From Vibrio rumoiensis 1S-45 (lineage in GTDB: Bacteria; Pseudomonadota; Gammaproteobacteria; Enterobacterales; Vibrionaceae), in assembly GCF_000286955.2 (NCBI RefSeq), contig NZ_AJYK02000082.1, positions 124,001-188,000 of the forward strand: a stretch of 64,000 nucleotides of DNA, in the 5' to 3' direction. A program made the position numbers and the translations under genes. Shown one piece after another: positions 19,922 to 28,506 of this stretch; position 1 is the first letter of the stretch; each line of letters starts with the position of its first letter. The notes below the pieces were generated by a model. It saw only the letters and a list, made by a program, of their open reading frames with translations. It made no database searches and was not told the DNA's origin.

Positions 19922-20371
19922 TTACTTGTTTGTTTTATGGACATTAGAATCTGTTTTACAATTGCCTTCTGCACAGCGTCCGTATAAATACAGGCTGTGG
20001 TTAGTGAGTTCGACATTGTAAAGTTTAGCGATTTCTTTTTGGCGATCTTCAATCAGGTCATCTGAAAATTCGATCACTTCCCCACAATCTAAACACACTA
20101 GGTGATCATGATGATGCTGAGTGGATAATTCAAAAACCGATTTACCACCTTCAAAATGATGGCGTGTCACAATCCCAGCATCATCGAATTGGTTTAATAC
20201 GCGGTAAACGGTTGCAAGGCCAATTTCTTCACCAAGGTCAATCAGCTTCTTATATAAATCTTCAGCACTGATATGTTGGCAGTCAGGTTTTTGTAGCACC
20301 TCTAAGATCTTTAATCGAGGTAGAGTTACTTTAAGGCCTGCTTCCTTTAGAGCTTGGTTGTTATCTGGCAT
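19922..20371 (-). CDS. fur: Fur, ferric uptake regulator
   Basis: A 149-residue iron-sensing repressor. LKVTLPRLKILEVL and the HISAEDLYKKL, GLATVYRVLNQFDDAGIV blocks form the winged helix (1 to about 83). HHFEGGKSVFEL and HHHDHLVCLDCGEVIEF carry metal ligands, and CAEGNC near the C-terminus gives the structural cysteines. Length matches vibrio Fur. AGGAA lies upstream of the ATG. The fur-fldA pairing is conserved in E. coli and Vibrio. The 194 bases between the two genes show no convincing Fur box. Confidence 0.98.
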   Translation of the reverse strand: MPDNNQALKEAGLKVTLPRLKILEVLQKPDCQHISAEDLYKKLIDLGEEIGLATVYRVLNQFDDAGIVTRHHFEGGKSVFELSTQHHHDHLVCLDCGEVIEFSDDLIEDRQKEIAKLYNVELTNHSLYLYGRCAEGNCKTDSNVHKTNK

Positions 20372-20514
20372 TATACTTTCCTGTGAGGTTCTGTACTAAA
20401 CAGAAGACATGAGTACATCAAGTTGGTATGAACTATAAGAACAACGCTATTGTGTATTTCATTTCATTATATGTTGTTAAAATGTATCTAAAATGACTAT
20501 AGCATTAGAGTGAT

Positions 20515-20546
20515 GATAAAAAAACACCTCATATAGGAGGTGTTTA
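20515..20546 (-). terminator. Terminator of fldA
   Basis: AAACACCTC / GAGGTGTTT (20522-20545). On the minus strand it is followed by TTTTTTT, 20 bases after the fldA stop. Confidence 0.85.
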
Positions 20547-20565
20547 CTCCATGAGTGCTCTATGA

Positions 20566-21093
20566 CTAGTCAGCAAGCTCAGCTAGACACATTTCATCAT
20601 AAATTTGTTTTGACCACGTTTTCACTCGAGTATCGGTTAATTCTGGTTGGCGATCTTCATCCACACACAAACCGATGAAGTTATCATCGTCAACAAGCGC
20701 TTTAGAGGCTTCAAACTCATAACCTTCTGTTGGCCAGTAACCGATAATCGTGCCGCCTTTTGCTTCAACGATATCGCGTACTGTACCCATCGCATCGCAG
20801 AAATATTCAGCGTAATCTTCTTGATCGCCACAGCCAAAAATCGCAACTAATTTTGTTGAAAAGTCGATAGCTTCAAGTTCTGGGAAAAAGTCATCCCAAT
20901 CGCATTGAGATTCACCATAGTACCAAGTCGGGATACCGAGTAATAATAGATCGAAATTATCAATGTCTTCTTTGCTGCTTTTAGCAATGTCTTGAACATG
21001 GACAAGTTGTTTGCCAAGTTCTTTTTGAATCATTTTAGCAACTGCTTCAGTATTACCTGTGTCACTACCAAAGAAGAGTCCTACACTTGCCAT
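20566..21093 (-). CDS. fldA: Flavodoxin I
   Basis: A 175-residue long-chain flavodoxin, an FMN electron carrier for reductive enzymes such as IspG/IspH and BioB. The phosphate loop GSDTGNTEAVAK is at residues 9-20. GIPTWYYGESQCDWDDF and FGCGDQEDYAEYFCDAMG provide the isoalloxazine-binding loops. The highly acidic composition is typical. It is transcribed toward fur, in the conserved neighbourhood. Confidence 0.97.
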   Translation of the reverse strand: MASVGLFFGSDTGNTEAVAKMIQKELGKQLVHVQDIAKSSKEDIDNFDLLLLGIPTWYYGESQCDWDDFFPELEAIDFSTKLVAIFGCGDQEDYAEYFCDAMGTVRDIVEAKGGTIIGYWPTEGYEFEASKALVDDDNFIGLCVDEDRQPELTDTRVKTWSKQIYDEMCLAELAD

Positions 21094-21198
21094 AGAAATA
21101 TTACCTATTTATCTATTACCGGGCCTATGCCGATATCAATCAATTAAATGTGAATTTTATAAAGGGATGCAATCTACACATCCATTTGCAATGGAATG

Positions 21199-21420
21199 TT
21201 AACCGAAACCAGAGCCTTCCCAACTAAGTTGAATAAGCCCTTTAGCAACAAAACCAGCACAACCTAAAAATAATACAAGCCATACAATGCGACGGCCAAA
21301 AACAGGGACATTCCCTTGTTTTAACACATCTTTAATGGCTAACCCTATTAAGAGAAATAGGGATGCAAAAAAGAGATCCAAGCCAAGTGACTCAATGGTA
21401 TTGATGTGTTCGTAAAGCAT
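21199..21420 (-). CDS. DUF2788 family small membrane protein
   Basis: A 73-residue protein with two hydrophobic segments (LDLFFASLFLLIGLAI and RIVWLVLFLGCAGFVAKGLI). It matches my recollection of DUF2788 proteins, found between ybfF and fldA in vibrios. I start at ATG 21420 (MLYEHINTIESLGL) because GGTGA lies upstream; the ATG at 21435 has no ribosome binding site. Function is unknown. Confidence 0.8.
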   Translation of the reverse strand: MLYEHINTIESLGLDLFFASLFLLIGLAIKDVLKQGNVPVFGRRIVWLVLFLGCAGFVAKGLIQLSWEGSGFG

Positions 21421-21514
21421 GCTGATTGTCACCATCGTTTTTTATGTTTCGACTATAGCATTATTCCGGTTGAAAGTTAATGAGTTGCCGTTCATCAAAA
21501 GTATTAAATGTGAA

Positions 21515-22294
21515 TTATTTCGTTAAAAACCGGCGAATTGATCTCAATACTTCGGCAGGTTTTTCGGCATGGAGCCAATGCCCTGTATTTGCAATTATGT
21601 GCGCTTTACTATTGGGGAATTGGGCAATGATTTGTGTTTGATAATCAGCGATTAAATAATCCGAATTCTCCCCTTTTAGAAATAGAGTTGGTTTAGTAAA
21701 TGCTGGAATATTTTTCCAATCTTGAATGTGGTGGTAATTATCTTGTATGTCGGTGACATTAAATCGCCATTGCATAGAACCATCTTTAGAATGTAATGAT
21801 TTGGATAAAAATTGACGCACACCTTCTATTTCTACATGTTGGGCTAAACAAGCCAATGCGGCTTTACGGTCGGTAGGCTTTTCTAGTATGACAGCATTTA
21901 GTCCTGCAAAAACATTATCATGACGGCTTTGTTGGTAAGCGACAGGCGCCATGTCTAAAACAATTAATTTAGATACTTTTTCTGGAGCCATGTCAGCAAG
22001 TGCCATGGCAGCCTTCCCACCCATAGAGTGCCCAATAACGATAGTGGATTCTATTTTTAGGATCTGTAATAAATGATCAAGATCAGAGGCCATGGTCTGA
22101 TAATTCATCTCATTATGATGAAATGATTTTCCATGGTTTCGTAAATCGACGCTTATCACTGAAAAGTCGTTTATTAAATCACGAGCCAGTAACCCTAAAT
22201 TGTCTAAGCTACCAAATAACCCATGGATTAATAAAAGGTAAGGGCCATCACCTTGGATTTTGTAGTTCAATAGAGGTGGGGGATTAACTGTCAT
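21515..22294 (-). CDS. ybfF: Alpha/beta-hydrolase esterase YbfF
   Basis: A 259-residue hydrolase. LLIHGLFGSLDNLGLLARDL is the oxyanion-hole region. VIGHSMGGKAAMALA holds the nucleophile Ser, and NTGHWLHAEKP the catalytic His. E. coli YbfF (254 residues) shows esterase and acyl-CoA thioesterase activity in vitro; the physiological substrate is unsettled. AAGG precedes the ATG. It is usually adjacent to seqA, but here a cytochrome pair intervenes. Confidence 0.93.
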   Translation of the reverse strand: MTVNPPPLLNYKIQGDGPYLLLIHGLFGSLDNLGLLARDLINDFSVISVDLRNHGKSFHHNEMNYQTMASDLDHLLQILKIESTIVIGHSMGGKAAMALADMAPEKVSKLIVLDMAPVAYQQSRHDNVFAGLNAVILEKPTDRKAALACLAQHVEIEGVRQFLSKSLHSKDGSMQWRFNVTDIQDNYHHIQDWKNIPAFTKPTLFLKGENSDYLIADYQTQIIAQFPNSKAHIIANTGHWLHAEKPAEVLRSIRRFLTK

Positions 22295-22512
22295 AATAAC
22301 CTTAGTGAGAAAGATGTAAGGATGATGTCCGCATATTAATACAATCTATTATTAAATGTCATGTGGTGTCTCTAAAGAATGATTTAGAGACTTGCACTGA
22401 AAAATTGCACAAATTTATGCCAATAATTCGCTTTTATTGTAAGGATAATATTAAAGAATATGCTTATAATATTATTAATTTACAAATGAATAATAGAATA
22501 ATAGGAAGTAGC

Positions 22513-23166
22513 ATGCGAAAACGACTGATAATGGGAGCGCTCATTTTGTTTCCAATGATTAGCGTGGCAGAAAGCTTACCCCAACAAAAAGAAGGGATAG
22601 TGGAGTTTTGCTCAACATGTCATGGAGTGAATGGCGTTTCGACATTAGATCACATACCCAATTTATGGGGACAATCTGATGAATATTTACGTGAACAAAT
22701 AGAAAATTTTCGTAGTACAAAACGCCACACCACTTTTATGGATGCGTTCATTTATCAAATATCAGATGAGCAAGTAGATGAAATTGTAAAACATTATTCA
22801 AGCGTGCCTAATGCTTTAAACTTCAAGTTGCAATGGCGTGGTGATAAATGGCCGGGTGATATGGAACCGGGTGAAAAACTTGCGTATGTTGGAAAAATGG
22901 AAGCAAATGTTCCTTCTTGTGTGAGTTGTCATGGACCAAATGGGGTTGGCGTTAAACCAGGTATTCCAAGACTTGGTGGACAAAATGCTGCTTATCTAGT
23001 CAATCAAATGAAGTCTTGGAAAAATGACACTCGACCTGCCGGAGCAATGGCTATCATGGGGCCAATAGCAAAAGGGTTAACCGATGAAGAAATTGCAGAG
23101 GTAGCACAATACTTTGCAAAACAAGGCACAGCTAGTGCTGACAAAAAAGCAGAGGTGAAAAAATGA
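22513..23166 (+). CDS. TsdB-like diheme cytochrome c (c4-type)
   Basis: A 217-residue exported protein: signal peptide about 1-20 (MRKRLIMGALILFPMISVAES) and two c-type heme motifs, CSTCH at 33-37 and CVSCH at 136-140, each followed by a Met-ligand candidate. This is a duplicated cytochrome c4 layout. Its partner gene overlaps by 4 bases, as TsdB overlaps or fuses with TsdA in other bacteria. It probably carries electrons from TsdA or to it. ATG 22513 has GGAAG upstream; the open frame back to 22363 is not protein-like. Confidence 0.82.
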   Translation: MRKRLIMGALILFPMISVAESLPQQKEGIVEFCSTCHGVNGVSTLDHIPNLWGQSDEYLREQIENFRSTKRHTTFMDAFIYQISDEQVDEIVKHYSSVPNALNFKLQWRGDKWPGDMEPGEKLAYVGKMEANVPSCVSCHGPNGVGVKPGIPRLGGQNAAYLVNQMKSWKNDTRPAGAMAIMGPIAKGLTDEEIAEVAQYFAKQGTASADKKAEVKK

Positions 23167-24071
23167 AATACCTTTTATTAATGCTTTCCATCGTCAGTAC
23201 CGTGTCTTGGGCAGAAGGATATAAAGATCTAGGCTCTGTCGAGCCAGGAAAAGCTTTACCACAAGGTGAAGAATACCATCAAGCACCAGATTGGAATGCT
23301 TTACCAGAAGCGCATTTTGCGGAAGCAGTAAAGCGCGGTTATTCGATTTTTATGAACAGCCAACAAGAGAAAGAATCCGGTGCGGTTGGTAATGGATTAA
23401 ATTGTACGAACTGTCATTTGTATGGTGGGCAGGTTGCGAACTCCGCTCCGCTTTGGGCTGCTTATGTTTCTTATCCTGCTTATCGAGGTAAAAACAAGAA
23501 AGTAAACAGCTACGAAGATAGGCTACAAGGGTGTTTTAATTATTCAATGAACGGCACTCCTCCAGAAGCGATTAGCCAAACAATTCGTGATTTAACTGCT
23601 TATTCTTATTGGCTAGCAACGGATGTGAAAGTAAATTCTAAGCTTCCGGGGCGCGGTTTTCCAAAGCTAAAAGAACCGACATTACCAGCTGACTTTGCTC
23701 GTGGTGAAGAAGTGTATCAATCACAGTGTGCTTTTTGTCATGGTGATAATGGTGAAGGTCGCAAAGTTGAAAACCGTTATGTATTCCCTCCTTTATGGGG
23801 TAAAGACAGTTATAACTGGGGTGCAGGTATGCATAAAATTGATGGCGCAGCGAATTTCATCAAAGCCAATATGCCATTAAGTAAAGGCAACAGCTTAACT
23901 GATCAAGAAGCGTGGGATGTGTCTATGTTTATTAATAGTCATGAGCGCCCTCAAGATCCGAGGATGACAAAATCAGTGGCTGAGACAACGAAAGCCTACC
24001 ATGGCGGTACATCTCAATATGGTAAACCATCACCAGTAGATAAGCATATTTTAGGTACAAAAGCCTATTAA
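23163..24071 (+). CDS. tsdA: TsdA-like diheme thiosulfate dehydrogenase / tetrathionate reductase
   Basis: A 302-residue periplasmic protein with signal peptide 1-17. Heme motifs are CTNCH (81-85) and CAFCH (189-193). DRLQGCFNYSMNG contains Cys124 in the context where TsdA and SoxA place the axial cysteine ligand of the catalytic heme. TsdA enzymes oxidise two thiosulfates to tetrathionate, or run in reverse in organisms such as Campylobacter. Start overlaps the upstream cytochrome stop (ATGA). Direction of the reaction here is unknown. A general cytochrome call is certain; TsdA is likely. Confidence 0.82.
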   Translation: MKYLLLMLSIVSTVSWAEGYKDLGSVEPGKALPQGEEYHQAPDWNALPEAHFAEAVKRGYSIFMNSQQEKESGAVGNGLNCTNCHLYGGQVANSAPLWAAYVSYPAYRGKNKKVNSYEDRLQGCFNYSMNGTPPEAISQTIRDLTAYSYWLATDVKVNSKLPGRGFPKLKEPTLPADFARGEEVYQSQCAFCHGDNGEGRKVENRYVFPPLWGKDSYNWGAGMHKIDGAANFIKANMPLSKGNSLTDQEAWDVSMFINSHERPQDPRMTKSVAETTKAYHGGTSQYGKPSPVDKHILGTKAY

Positions 24072-24091
24072 ACAAAGTTGAATAAGCAAAA

Positions 24092-24126
24092 TGAAAGAGG
24101 CCTGATGTTATTCAGGCCTCTTTTTT
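24092..24126 (+). terminator. Terminator of the tsdBA-like pair
   Basis: AAGAGGCCTGA / TCAGGCCTCTT hairpin followed by TTTTTAT, about 25 bases after the tsdA stop. It ends the inserted transcription unit before the seqA promoter. Confidence 0.88.
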
Positions 24127-24227
24127 ATCTCTTTTTCGTGGTATGTAAGTTTAATTGGCATAGAGTATCGAGCCAGTTAAGGGTATAATCGTGCCAGAGT
24201 TAAATTGATTGAGATTGTGAAAAGCCA

Positions 24228-24764
24228 ATGAAAACCATTGAAGTAGATGAAGAACTTTATCGTTATATCGCGAGTCAAACCCAACATATTGGTGAGAGTG
24301 CCTCCGATATTTTACGTCGACTTTTAATCGGTGATCAGCAAGGATCAAAAGTGTCCACTAATGTTGCATCGGCCGTTGCCACTGAAGCCGTTTCAGTGCC
24401 AGTGAAAGAAGAGAAGCAAGATGGTGTAAAAATGATGCGTTCTTTGCTTATTTCTAATGATTTTGCAGAAAAAGAAAAAGCAATCGATCGTTTTATGAGT
24501 GTTTTATCTGCTTTATACCATGTAGAGCCAAACCGCTTTGCTGATGCCGCAAAAGTGAAAGGGCGTACTCGTGTGTACTTCGCCGATAATGAAGAAACCT
24601 TGCTAGCCAGTGGGAAAACGACGAAACCACGCTCTATTCCAGAGACGCCTTTTTGGGTTATCACCAATAACAATACCAACCGTAAGCGTCAAATGGTGCA
24701 GCAACTTATGACTCAAATGGGGTTTCAGGCTGATTTGATTGAAAAAGTCTGTAACGCTATCTAA
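24228..24764 (+). CDS. seqA: SeqA, negative regulator of replication initiation
   Basis: A 178-residue DNA-binding protein. The N-terminal oligomerisation ribbon MKTIEVDEELYRYIASQTQHIGE and DILRRLL are diagnostic. The C-terminal domain (about 65-178), with GRTRVYFADNEE and TTKPRSIPETPFWV, binds hemimethylated GATC pairs. It sequesters oriC after initiation. The presence of SeqA implies Dam methylation. It is followed by a terminator and then pgm, as in E. coli. Confidence 0.97.
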   Translation: MKTIEVDEELYRYIASQTQHIGESASDILRRLLIGDQQGSKVSTNVASAVATEAVSVPVKEEKQDGVKMMRSLLISNDFAEKEKAIDRFMSVLSALYHVEPNRFADAAKVKGRTRVYFADNEETLLASGKTTKPRSIPETPFWVITNNNTNRKRQMVQQLMTQMGFQADLIEKVCNAI

Positions 24765-24852
24765 TCTTATTAGAGCACAAATTTTAGTTTAGATAGGATG
24801 GAATGTCTTATCTACTAAGCTGTAGCCTCAGTCAAAAGGTATAAAATTTATA

Positions 24853-24898
24853 GAACCTCATAATATTGCTCGTGACGTATTATGGGGTTTTTTCGTTT
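24853..24898 (+). terminator. Terminator of seqA
   Basis: AACCTCATAATA pairs imperfectly with TATTATGGGGTT around a 12-base loop, followed by TTTT-C-GTTTTT. It lies about 90 bases after seqA. Confidence 0.65.
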
Positions 24899-24929
24899 TT
24901 AAATTGCAGTTTTTAAAAGGATCGTTTTC

Positions 24930-26561
24930 ATGGCAATTCACCCAAGAGCAGGTACTAAAACACTACCGGAAGATTTGATTAATATTCCAGCTTTAGTCAG
25001 TGATTATTATACAAAGGAGCCAGAAGCTGGAAACCGCGCCCATAGTGTTCAGTTTGGTACTTCTGGTCATCGTGGTTCGTCATCAAAATCAACTTTTAAT
25101 CAGAGCCATATTCTTGCGATCACTCAGGCTGTTGTTGATGAACGAAATAGCGTGGGTTTAACTGGCCCTATATTTGTAGGTAAAGACACCCATGCGTTAT
25201 CTGAGCCAGCTTGTCGTACTGTGTTAGAGGTTTTAGCCGGGAATGGTGTTCAAGTTATTACTCAAGCTGACAATGGTTATACGCCAACACCAGGTATATC
25301 GCATGCAATTTTAACTCATAATCTTACTCATGCTGATAAAGCAGATGGTATTGTGATCACGCCATCTCATAACCCACCTCAAGATGGTGGTATCAAATAC
25401 AACCCAAGCCATGGTGGGCCAGCTGAAGGTGAAATTACTCAGCGTATCGAAGACAATGCCAATCGATATATTGCCAATGGTCTGCAAGGGGTTAAACGTT
25501 CAGAATTAACCGATTCTCTAAACGCGAAAGATCTCGTTCAACCTTATGTCGATGACTTGGATAATGTGATTGATATGAATGCGATCCAGCAGTCGGGTCT
25601 AAAGATTGGTATCGACCCATTGGGTGGCGCGGGGATTGAATATTGGCGTCGAATCGCTAGTACTTATCAGCTCGATATGACTTTAGTCAATGAAACCGTT
25701 GATCCTTCTTTTCAATTTATGACATTGGATAAAGATGGTGTGATCCGAATGGATTGTTCGTCTCCCTATGCCATGGCCAGCTTATTATCATTAAAAGACG
25801 ATTATGATCTTGCCTTTGGTAATGACCCAGATTACGACCGCCATGGTATTGTGACCCCTGAAGGCTTGATGGACCCTAATCATTACTTAGCTGTTTGTAT
25901 TGATTACTTGTTCCGTCATCGTGATGGTTGGGGAAAAGAAGTGCAAGTAGGTAAAACATTAGTATCTAGTGCGATTATTGACCGTGTGGTCGCCGAGCTT
26001 GGCCGTGAATTGTGCGAAGTTCCAGTTGGCTTTAAATGGTTTGTTGATGGTTTATATGAAGGCCGCTTTGGCTTTGGTGGTGAAGAAAGCGCTGGAGCGT
26101 CATTCTTACGTAAAGATGGCACGCCGTGGTCAACAGATAAAGATGGTATTATTCTTTGCTTACTCGCGGCAGAAATTACTGCAGTGACAGGGATGAACCC
26201 GCAACAGTACTACAATAAACTTGCAGCCAAGCATGGTGCTTCTGCTTATAACCGTATTCAAGCTGTTGCTAATACTGAGCAGAAAAATGTGCTGAAAAGT
26301 ATGTCTGCTGAGATGGTTAGCGCAGATGAATTAGCAGGTGAAAAAATCACGGCTCGACTGACTCATGCCCAAGGTAATGGCGGAGCAATTGGCGGATTAA
26401 AAGTCACTACTGAAAATGGTTGGTTTGCTGCACGCCCGTCGGGTACGGAAGATATTTATAAAATTTATTGCGAAAGCTTTAAAGGTTCAGAGCACTTGAA
26501 ACTAATTGAGCAAGAAGCTCAAGAGATAGTGAATCAAGTGTTTGCTAACGCGGGCCTATAA
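24930..26561 (+). CDS. pgm: Phosphoglucomutase (alpha-D-glucose phosphate-specific)
   Basis: A 543-residue enzyme interconverting glucose-1-P and glucose-6-[12 protein letters not shown] opens the fold. ITPSHNPP holds the phosphoserine Ser146, [10 protein letters not shown] the Mg site, GGEESAG the sugar loop and [11 protein letters not shown] the phosphate-binding C-terminal loop. E. coli Pgm has 546 residues. AAGGA is 10 bases upstream. seqA-pgm order is conserved. Confidence 0.98.
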   Translation: MAIHPRAGTKTLPEDLINIPALVSDYYTKEPEAGNRAHSVQFGTSGHRGSSSKSTFNQSHILAITQAVVDERNSVGLTGPIFVGKDTHALSEPACRTVLEVLAGNGVQVITQADNGYTPTPGISHAILTHNLTHADKADGIVITPSHNPPQDGGIKYNPSHGGPAEGEITQRIEDNANRYIANGLQGVKRSELTDSLNAKDLVQPYVDDLDNVIDMNAIQQSGLKIGIDPLGGAGIEYWRRIASTYQLDMTLVNETVDPSFQFMTLDKDGVIRMDCSSPYAMASLLSLKDDYDLAFGNDPDYDRHGIVTPEGLMDPNHYLAVCIDYLFRHRDGWGKEVQVGKTLVSSAIIDRVVAELGRELCEVPVGFKWFVDGLYEGRFGFGGEESAGASFLRKDGTPWSTDKDGIILCLLAAEITAVTGMNPQQYYNKLAAKHGASAYNRIQAVANTEQKNVLKSMSAEMVSADELAGEKITARLTHAQGNGGAIGGLKVTTENGWFAARPSGTEDIYKIYCESFKGSEHLKLIEQEAQEIVNQVFANAGL

Positions 26562-26584
26562 GGCTTAAGCGCAACGAAAATAAT

Positions 26585-26613
26585 CGCGAGGGCTTAGGCT
26601 CTCGCGTTTTTAT
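26585..26613. terminator. Terminator between pgm and the convergent DUF1853 gene
   Basis: CGCGAG / CTCGCG hairpin followed by TTTTTATTTT on the plus side, 23 bases after pgm. The minus side has a weaker tail. Confidence 0.8.
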
Positions 26614-26635
26614 TTTGAGTCACTAGATTATGCGA

Positions 26636-27436
26636 TTAATTATTCGGCCACCTGTCCGGTAAGATAAACCAAAAATCACCAGATTCAGATTGGCAGTGTA
26701 CAAAGTCAACCATCGCTTCAGTTAACTGTGGGTTGTGCTCATTTCTTCCTGTTAACCATTGTCCTTTTTTCAAAAGGTATAATGCTTCATCTATTTTTTG
26801 AAATTCATGCCAAAAACACCAGTAGCCATTGATTTGGCTTGTCTCTATTTCATGGTTTAAACAGTGGCTTGGGATTCTTTGTTTCTGGAATGGATTCGTG
26901 TAAAGCCTGCCTTGCATTAAAAGTTTAGGCTGAATATTGTTGAGGTCTGGGTACTGCTGTACAAAATAGTCGTGGCGTGACATTTCAAGTTGATGTTCTA
27001 GCATATGCGAGAGTTTTAAATCTAAGCGATCTTTACTGTTGGGTCCATACCATAAACCTTCAAATAATAAGTAAAACTTGATGGCAACTTCCCAATGTTC
27101 AGTTGTTTGATCTAGTTGATTTTCAACGATAAAATCGATAGCACCGAGGGTTCGACCGTTGTGATTCAGTTGTATTTCTTCGGCAAGTAATTGGTAATCT
27201 GGGTGGGATTGAAAGTGCTGCATACATAAATGTTGATACCAAAAACCAAGCCGTGAATTACCGTTATATGAAACAGGGGAAACGCGATAGTCGTTGTGAA
27301 AAGGCGTAGCTATTAATTTTTGACCATCAGGCTTTAATAATGGAGGAGTTGAGGCTATCCATGTTGAAATTTGTTCAAAGAGGTGAGTTTGCTCTTCAGG
27401 GGAAATTGTATACTTCTTCTCCGACACGGTAATCAC
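26636..27436 (-). CDS. DUF1853 family protein
   Basis: A 266-residue soluble protein of unknown function. Conserved-looking blocks are LGFWYQHLCMQHFQSHPDYQ, GRTLGAIDFIVE, HWEVAIKFYLLFEGLWYGPN and DRLDLKLSHMLEHQL, which recall the DUF1853 family and, loosely, restriction-endonuclease-like D...E-x-K arrangements (IDF...EVAIK). The latter is my inference. The start is uncertain: GTG 27436 sits only 2 bases from AAGGA, and GTG 27427 is an alternative. It is flanked by pgm and ybgI. Confidence 0.8.
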   Translation of the reverse strand: MITVSEKKYTISPEEQTHLFEQISTWIASTPPLLKPDGQKLIATPFHNDYRVSPVSYNGNSRLGFWYQHLCMQHFQSHPDYQLLAEEIQLNHNGRTLGAIDFIVENQLDQTTEHWEVAIKFYLLFEGLWYGPNSKDRLDLKLSHMLEHQLEMSRHDYFVQQYPDLNNIQPKLLMQGRLYTNPFQKQRIPSHCLNHEIETSQINGYWCFWHEFQKIDEALYLLKKGQWLTGRNEHNPQLTEAMVDFVHCQSESGDFWFILPDRWPNN

Positions 27437-27640
27437 TTTCCTTTATTTAAGATTCAGTTTGGATAGGAATCGAGTAAATGGCGTTCATTATCCTAATTTT
27501 GAGTTACTTAGACTTTTAAACAATTTGTTGTTATAAAACCATGTGTTTCTATAAAGCCATTAGTTGTTATAAATCCATAAACGCTAAAAGTACAATGATG
27601 TAAAGCTACTCGATAATATTACTAACAAGGCAGTCGTATA

Positions 27641-28399
27641 ATGAATAATTTACAGTTAGAACAACTTTTAAATCAAACTCTATCACCCCAGTTAGTAAAA
27701 GACTATTGTCCGAATGGTTTACAAGTTGAAGGTTGTACAGAGATTAAAAAAGTTGTGACCGGTGTGACCGCATCGAAAGCATTAATTGATGCGGCAGTTG
27801 AAGCCAATGCCGATGCTCTCCTGGTACATCATGGCTATTTTTGGAAAGGAGAAGCTGAGCCGATTATCGGGATGAAAGGAGCTAGAATTCGCTCTTTAAT
27901 TCAGAATAATATGAATTTATATGCATACCACTTACCTTTAGATATTCACCCTCAATTAGGAAATAACGCACAATTAGCCAATTTATTGGGTATTAAAGTT
28001 GAAGGTGGATTGGAAGGGCATGCTCAATCAGTTGCTATGCATGGTTCGTTTGAAAGTGAATTAACTGGCCCAGAACTGCAAAATAGAATTGAAACCGTAT
28101 TAAAGCGTAAGCCTTTACATATTGCAGCCGATGATGAAGGTAAAAAGATCAAAACGATTGGTTGGTGTACTGGTGGTGGGCAAGATTATTTGGAATTAGC
28201 CGCTAAATTTGGCTTAGACGCCTTTATATCTGGGGAGATATCAGAGCGGACAACCTATATTGCCAGAGAGTTAGGCATTCATTATTTTGCTGCTGGTCAC
28301 CATGCGACAGAACGTTATGGTGTTAAGGCTTTAGGAGGGTGGCTAGCAAAAGAGCATGGCCTTGATGTTGAGTTTATTGATATTGATAATCCAGTTTAA
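27641..28399 (+). CDS. ybgI: Nif3-like dinuclear metal centre protein YbgI
   Basis: A 252-residue protein of the NIF3/DUF34 family. VHHGYFWKGE and YHLPLDIHPQLGNN supply metal-site His and Asp residues, and HHATERYGVKALGGWLA near the C-terminus gives the rest. E. coli YbgI is 247 residues, a hexameric toroid with a two-metal site; proposed roles range from GTP cyclohydrolase-like activity to metal handling. AAGG precedes the ATG. Confidence 0.95.
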   Translation: MNNLQLEQLLNQTLSPQLVKDYCPNGLQVEGCTEIKKVVTGVTASKALIDAAVEANADALLVHHGYFWKGEAEPIIGMKGARIRSLIQNNMNLYAYHLPLDIHPQLGNNAQLANLLGIKVEGGLEGHAQSVAMHGSFESELTGPELQNRIETVLKRKPLHIAADDEGKKIKTIGWCTGGGQDYLELAAKFGLDAFISGEISERTTYIARELGIHYFAAGHHATERYGVKALGGWLAKEHGLDVEFIDIDNPV

Positions 28400-28447
28400 A
28401 GGCATAATATTCTACCTTTAAATATTCAAAGTTATGAAGCTTTCAAT

Positions 28448-28486
28448 AAAAAGCGCCACTTACATCGTAAGTGGCGCTTTTGCCTT
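28448..28486. terminator. Bidirectional terminator between ybgI and gltA
   Basis: AAAAGCGCCACTTAC / GTAAGTGGCGCTTTT, a 15-base perfect stem with an ATC loop. T-runs occur on both strands. Confidence 0.88.
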
Positions 28487-28506
28487 CATCTAGCTAATTG
28501 AAGCCA

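Noticed and set aside
22363-22512. N-terminal extension of the first tsdBA-like cytochrome
   Set aside because: The 50 extra residues are not family-like, and a signal peptide with a good ribosome binding site begins at 22513.
24335-24679. Antisense open frame within seqA
   Set aside because: Shadow of the seqA reading frame; no ribosome binding site or domain. The same applies to the many other antisense frames inside htpG, sucA, sucC and argS.
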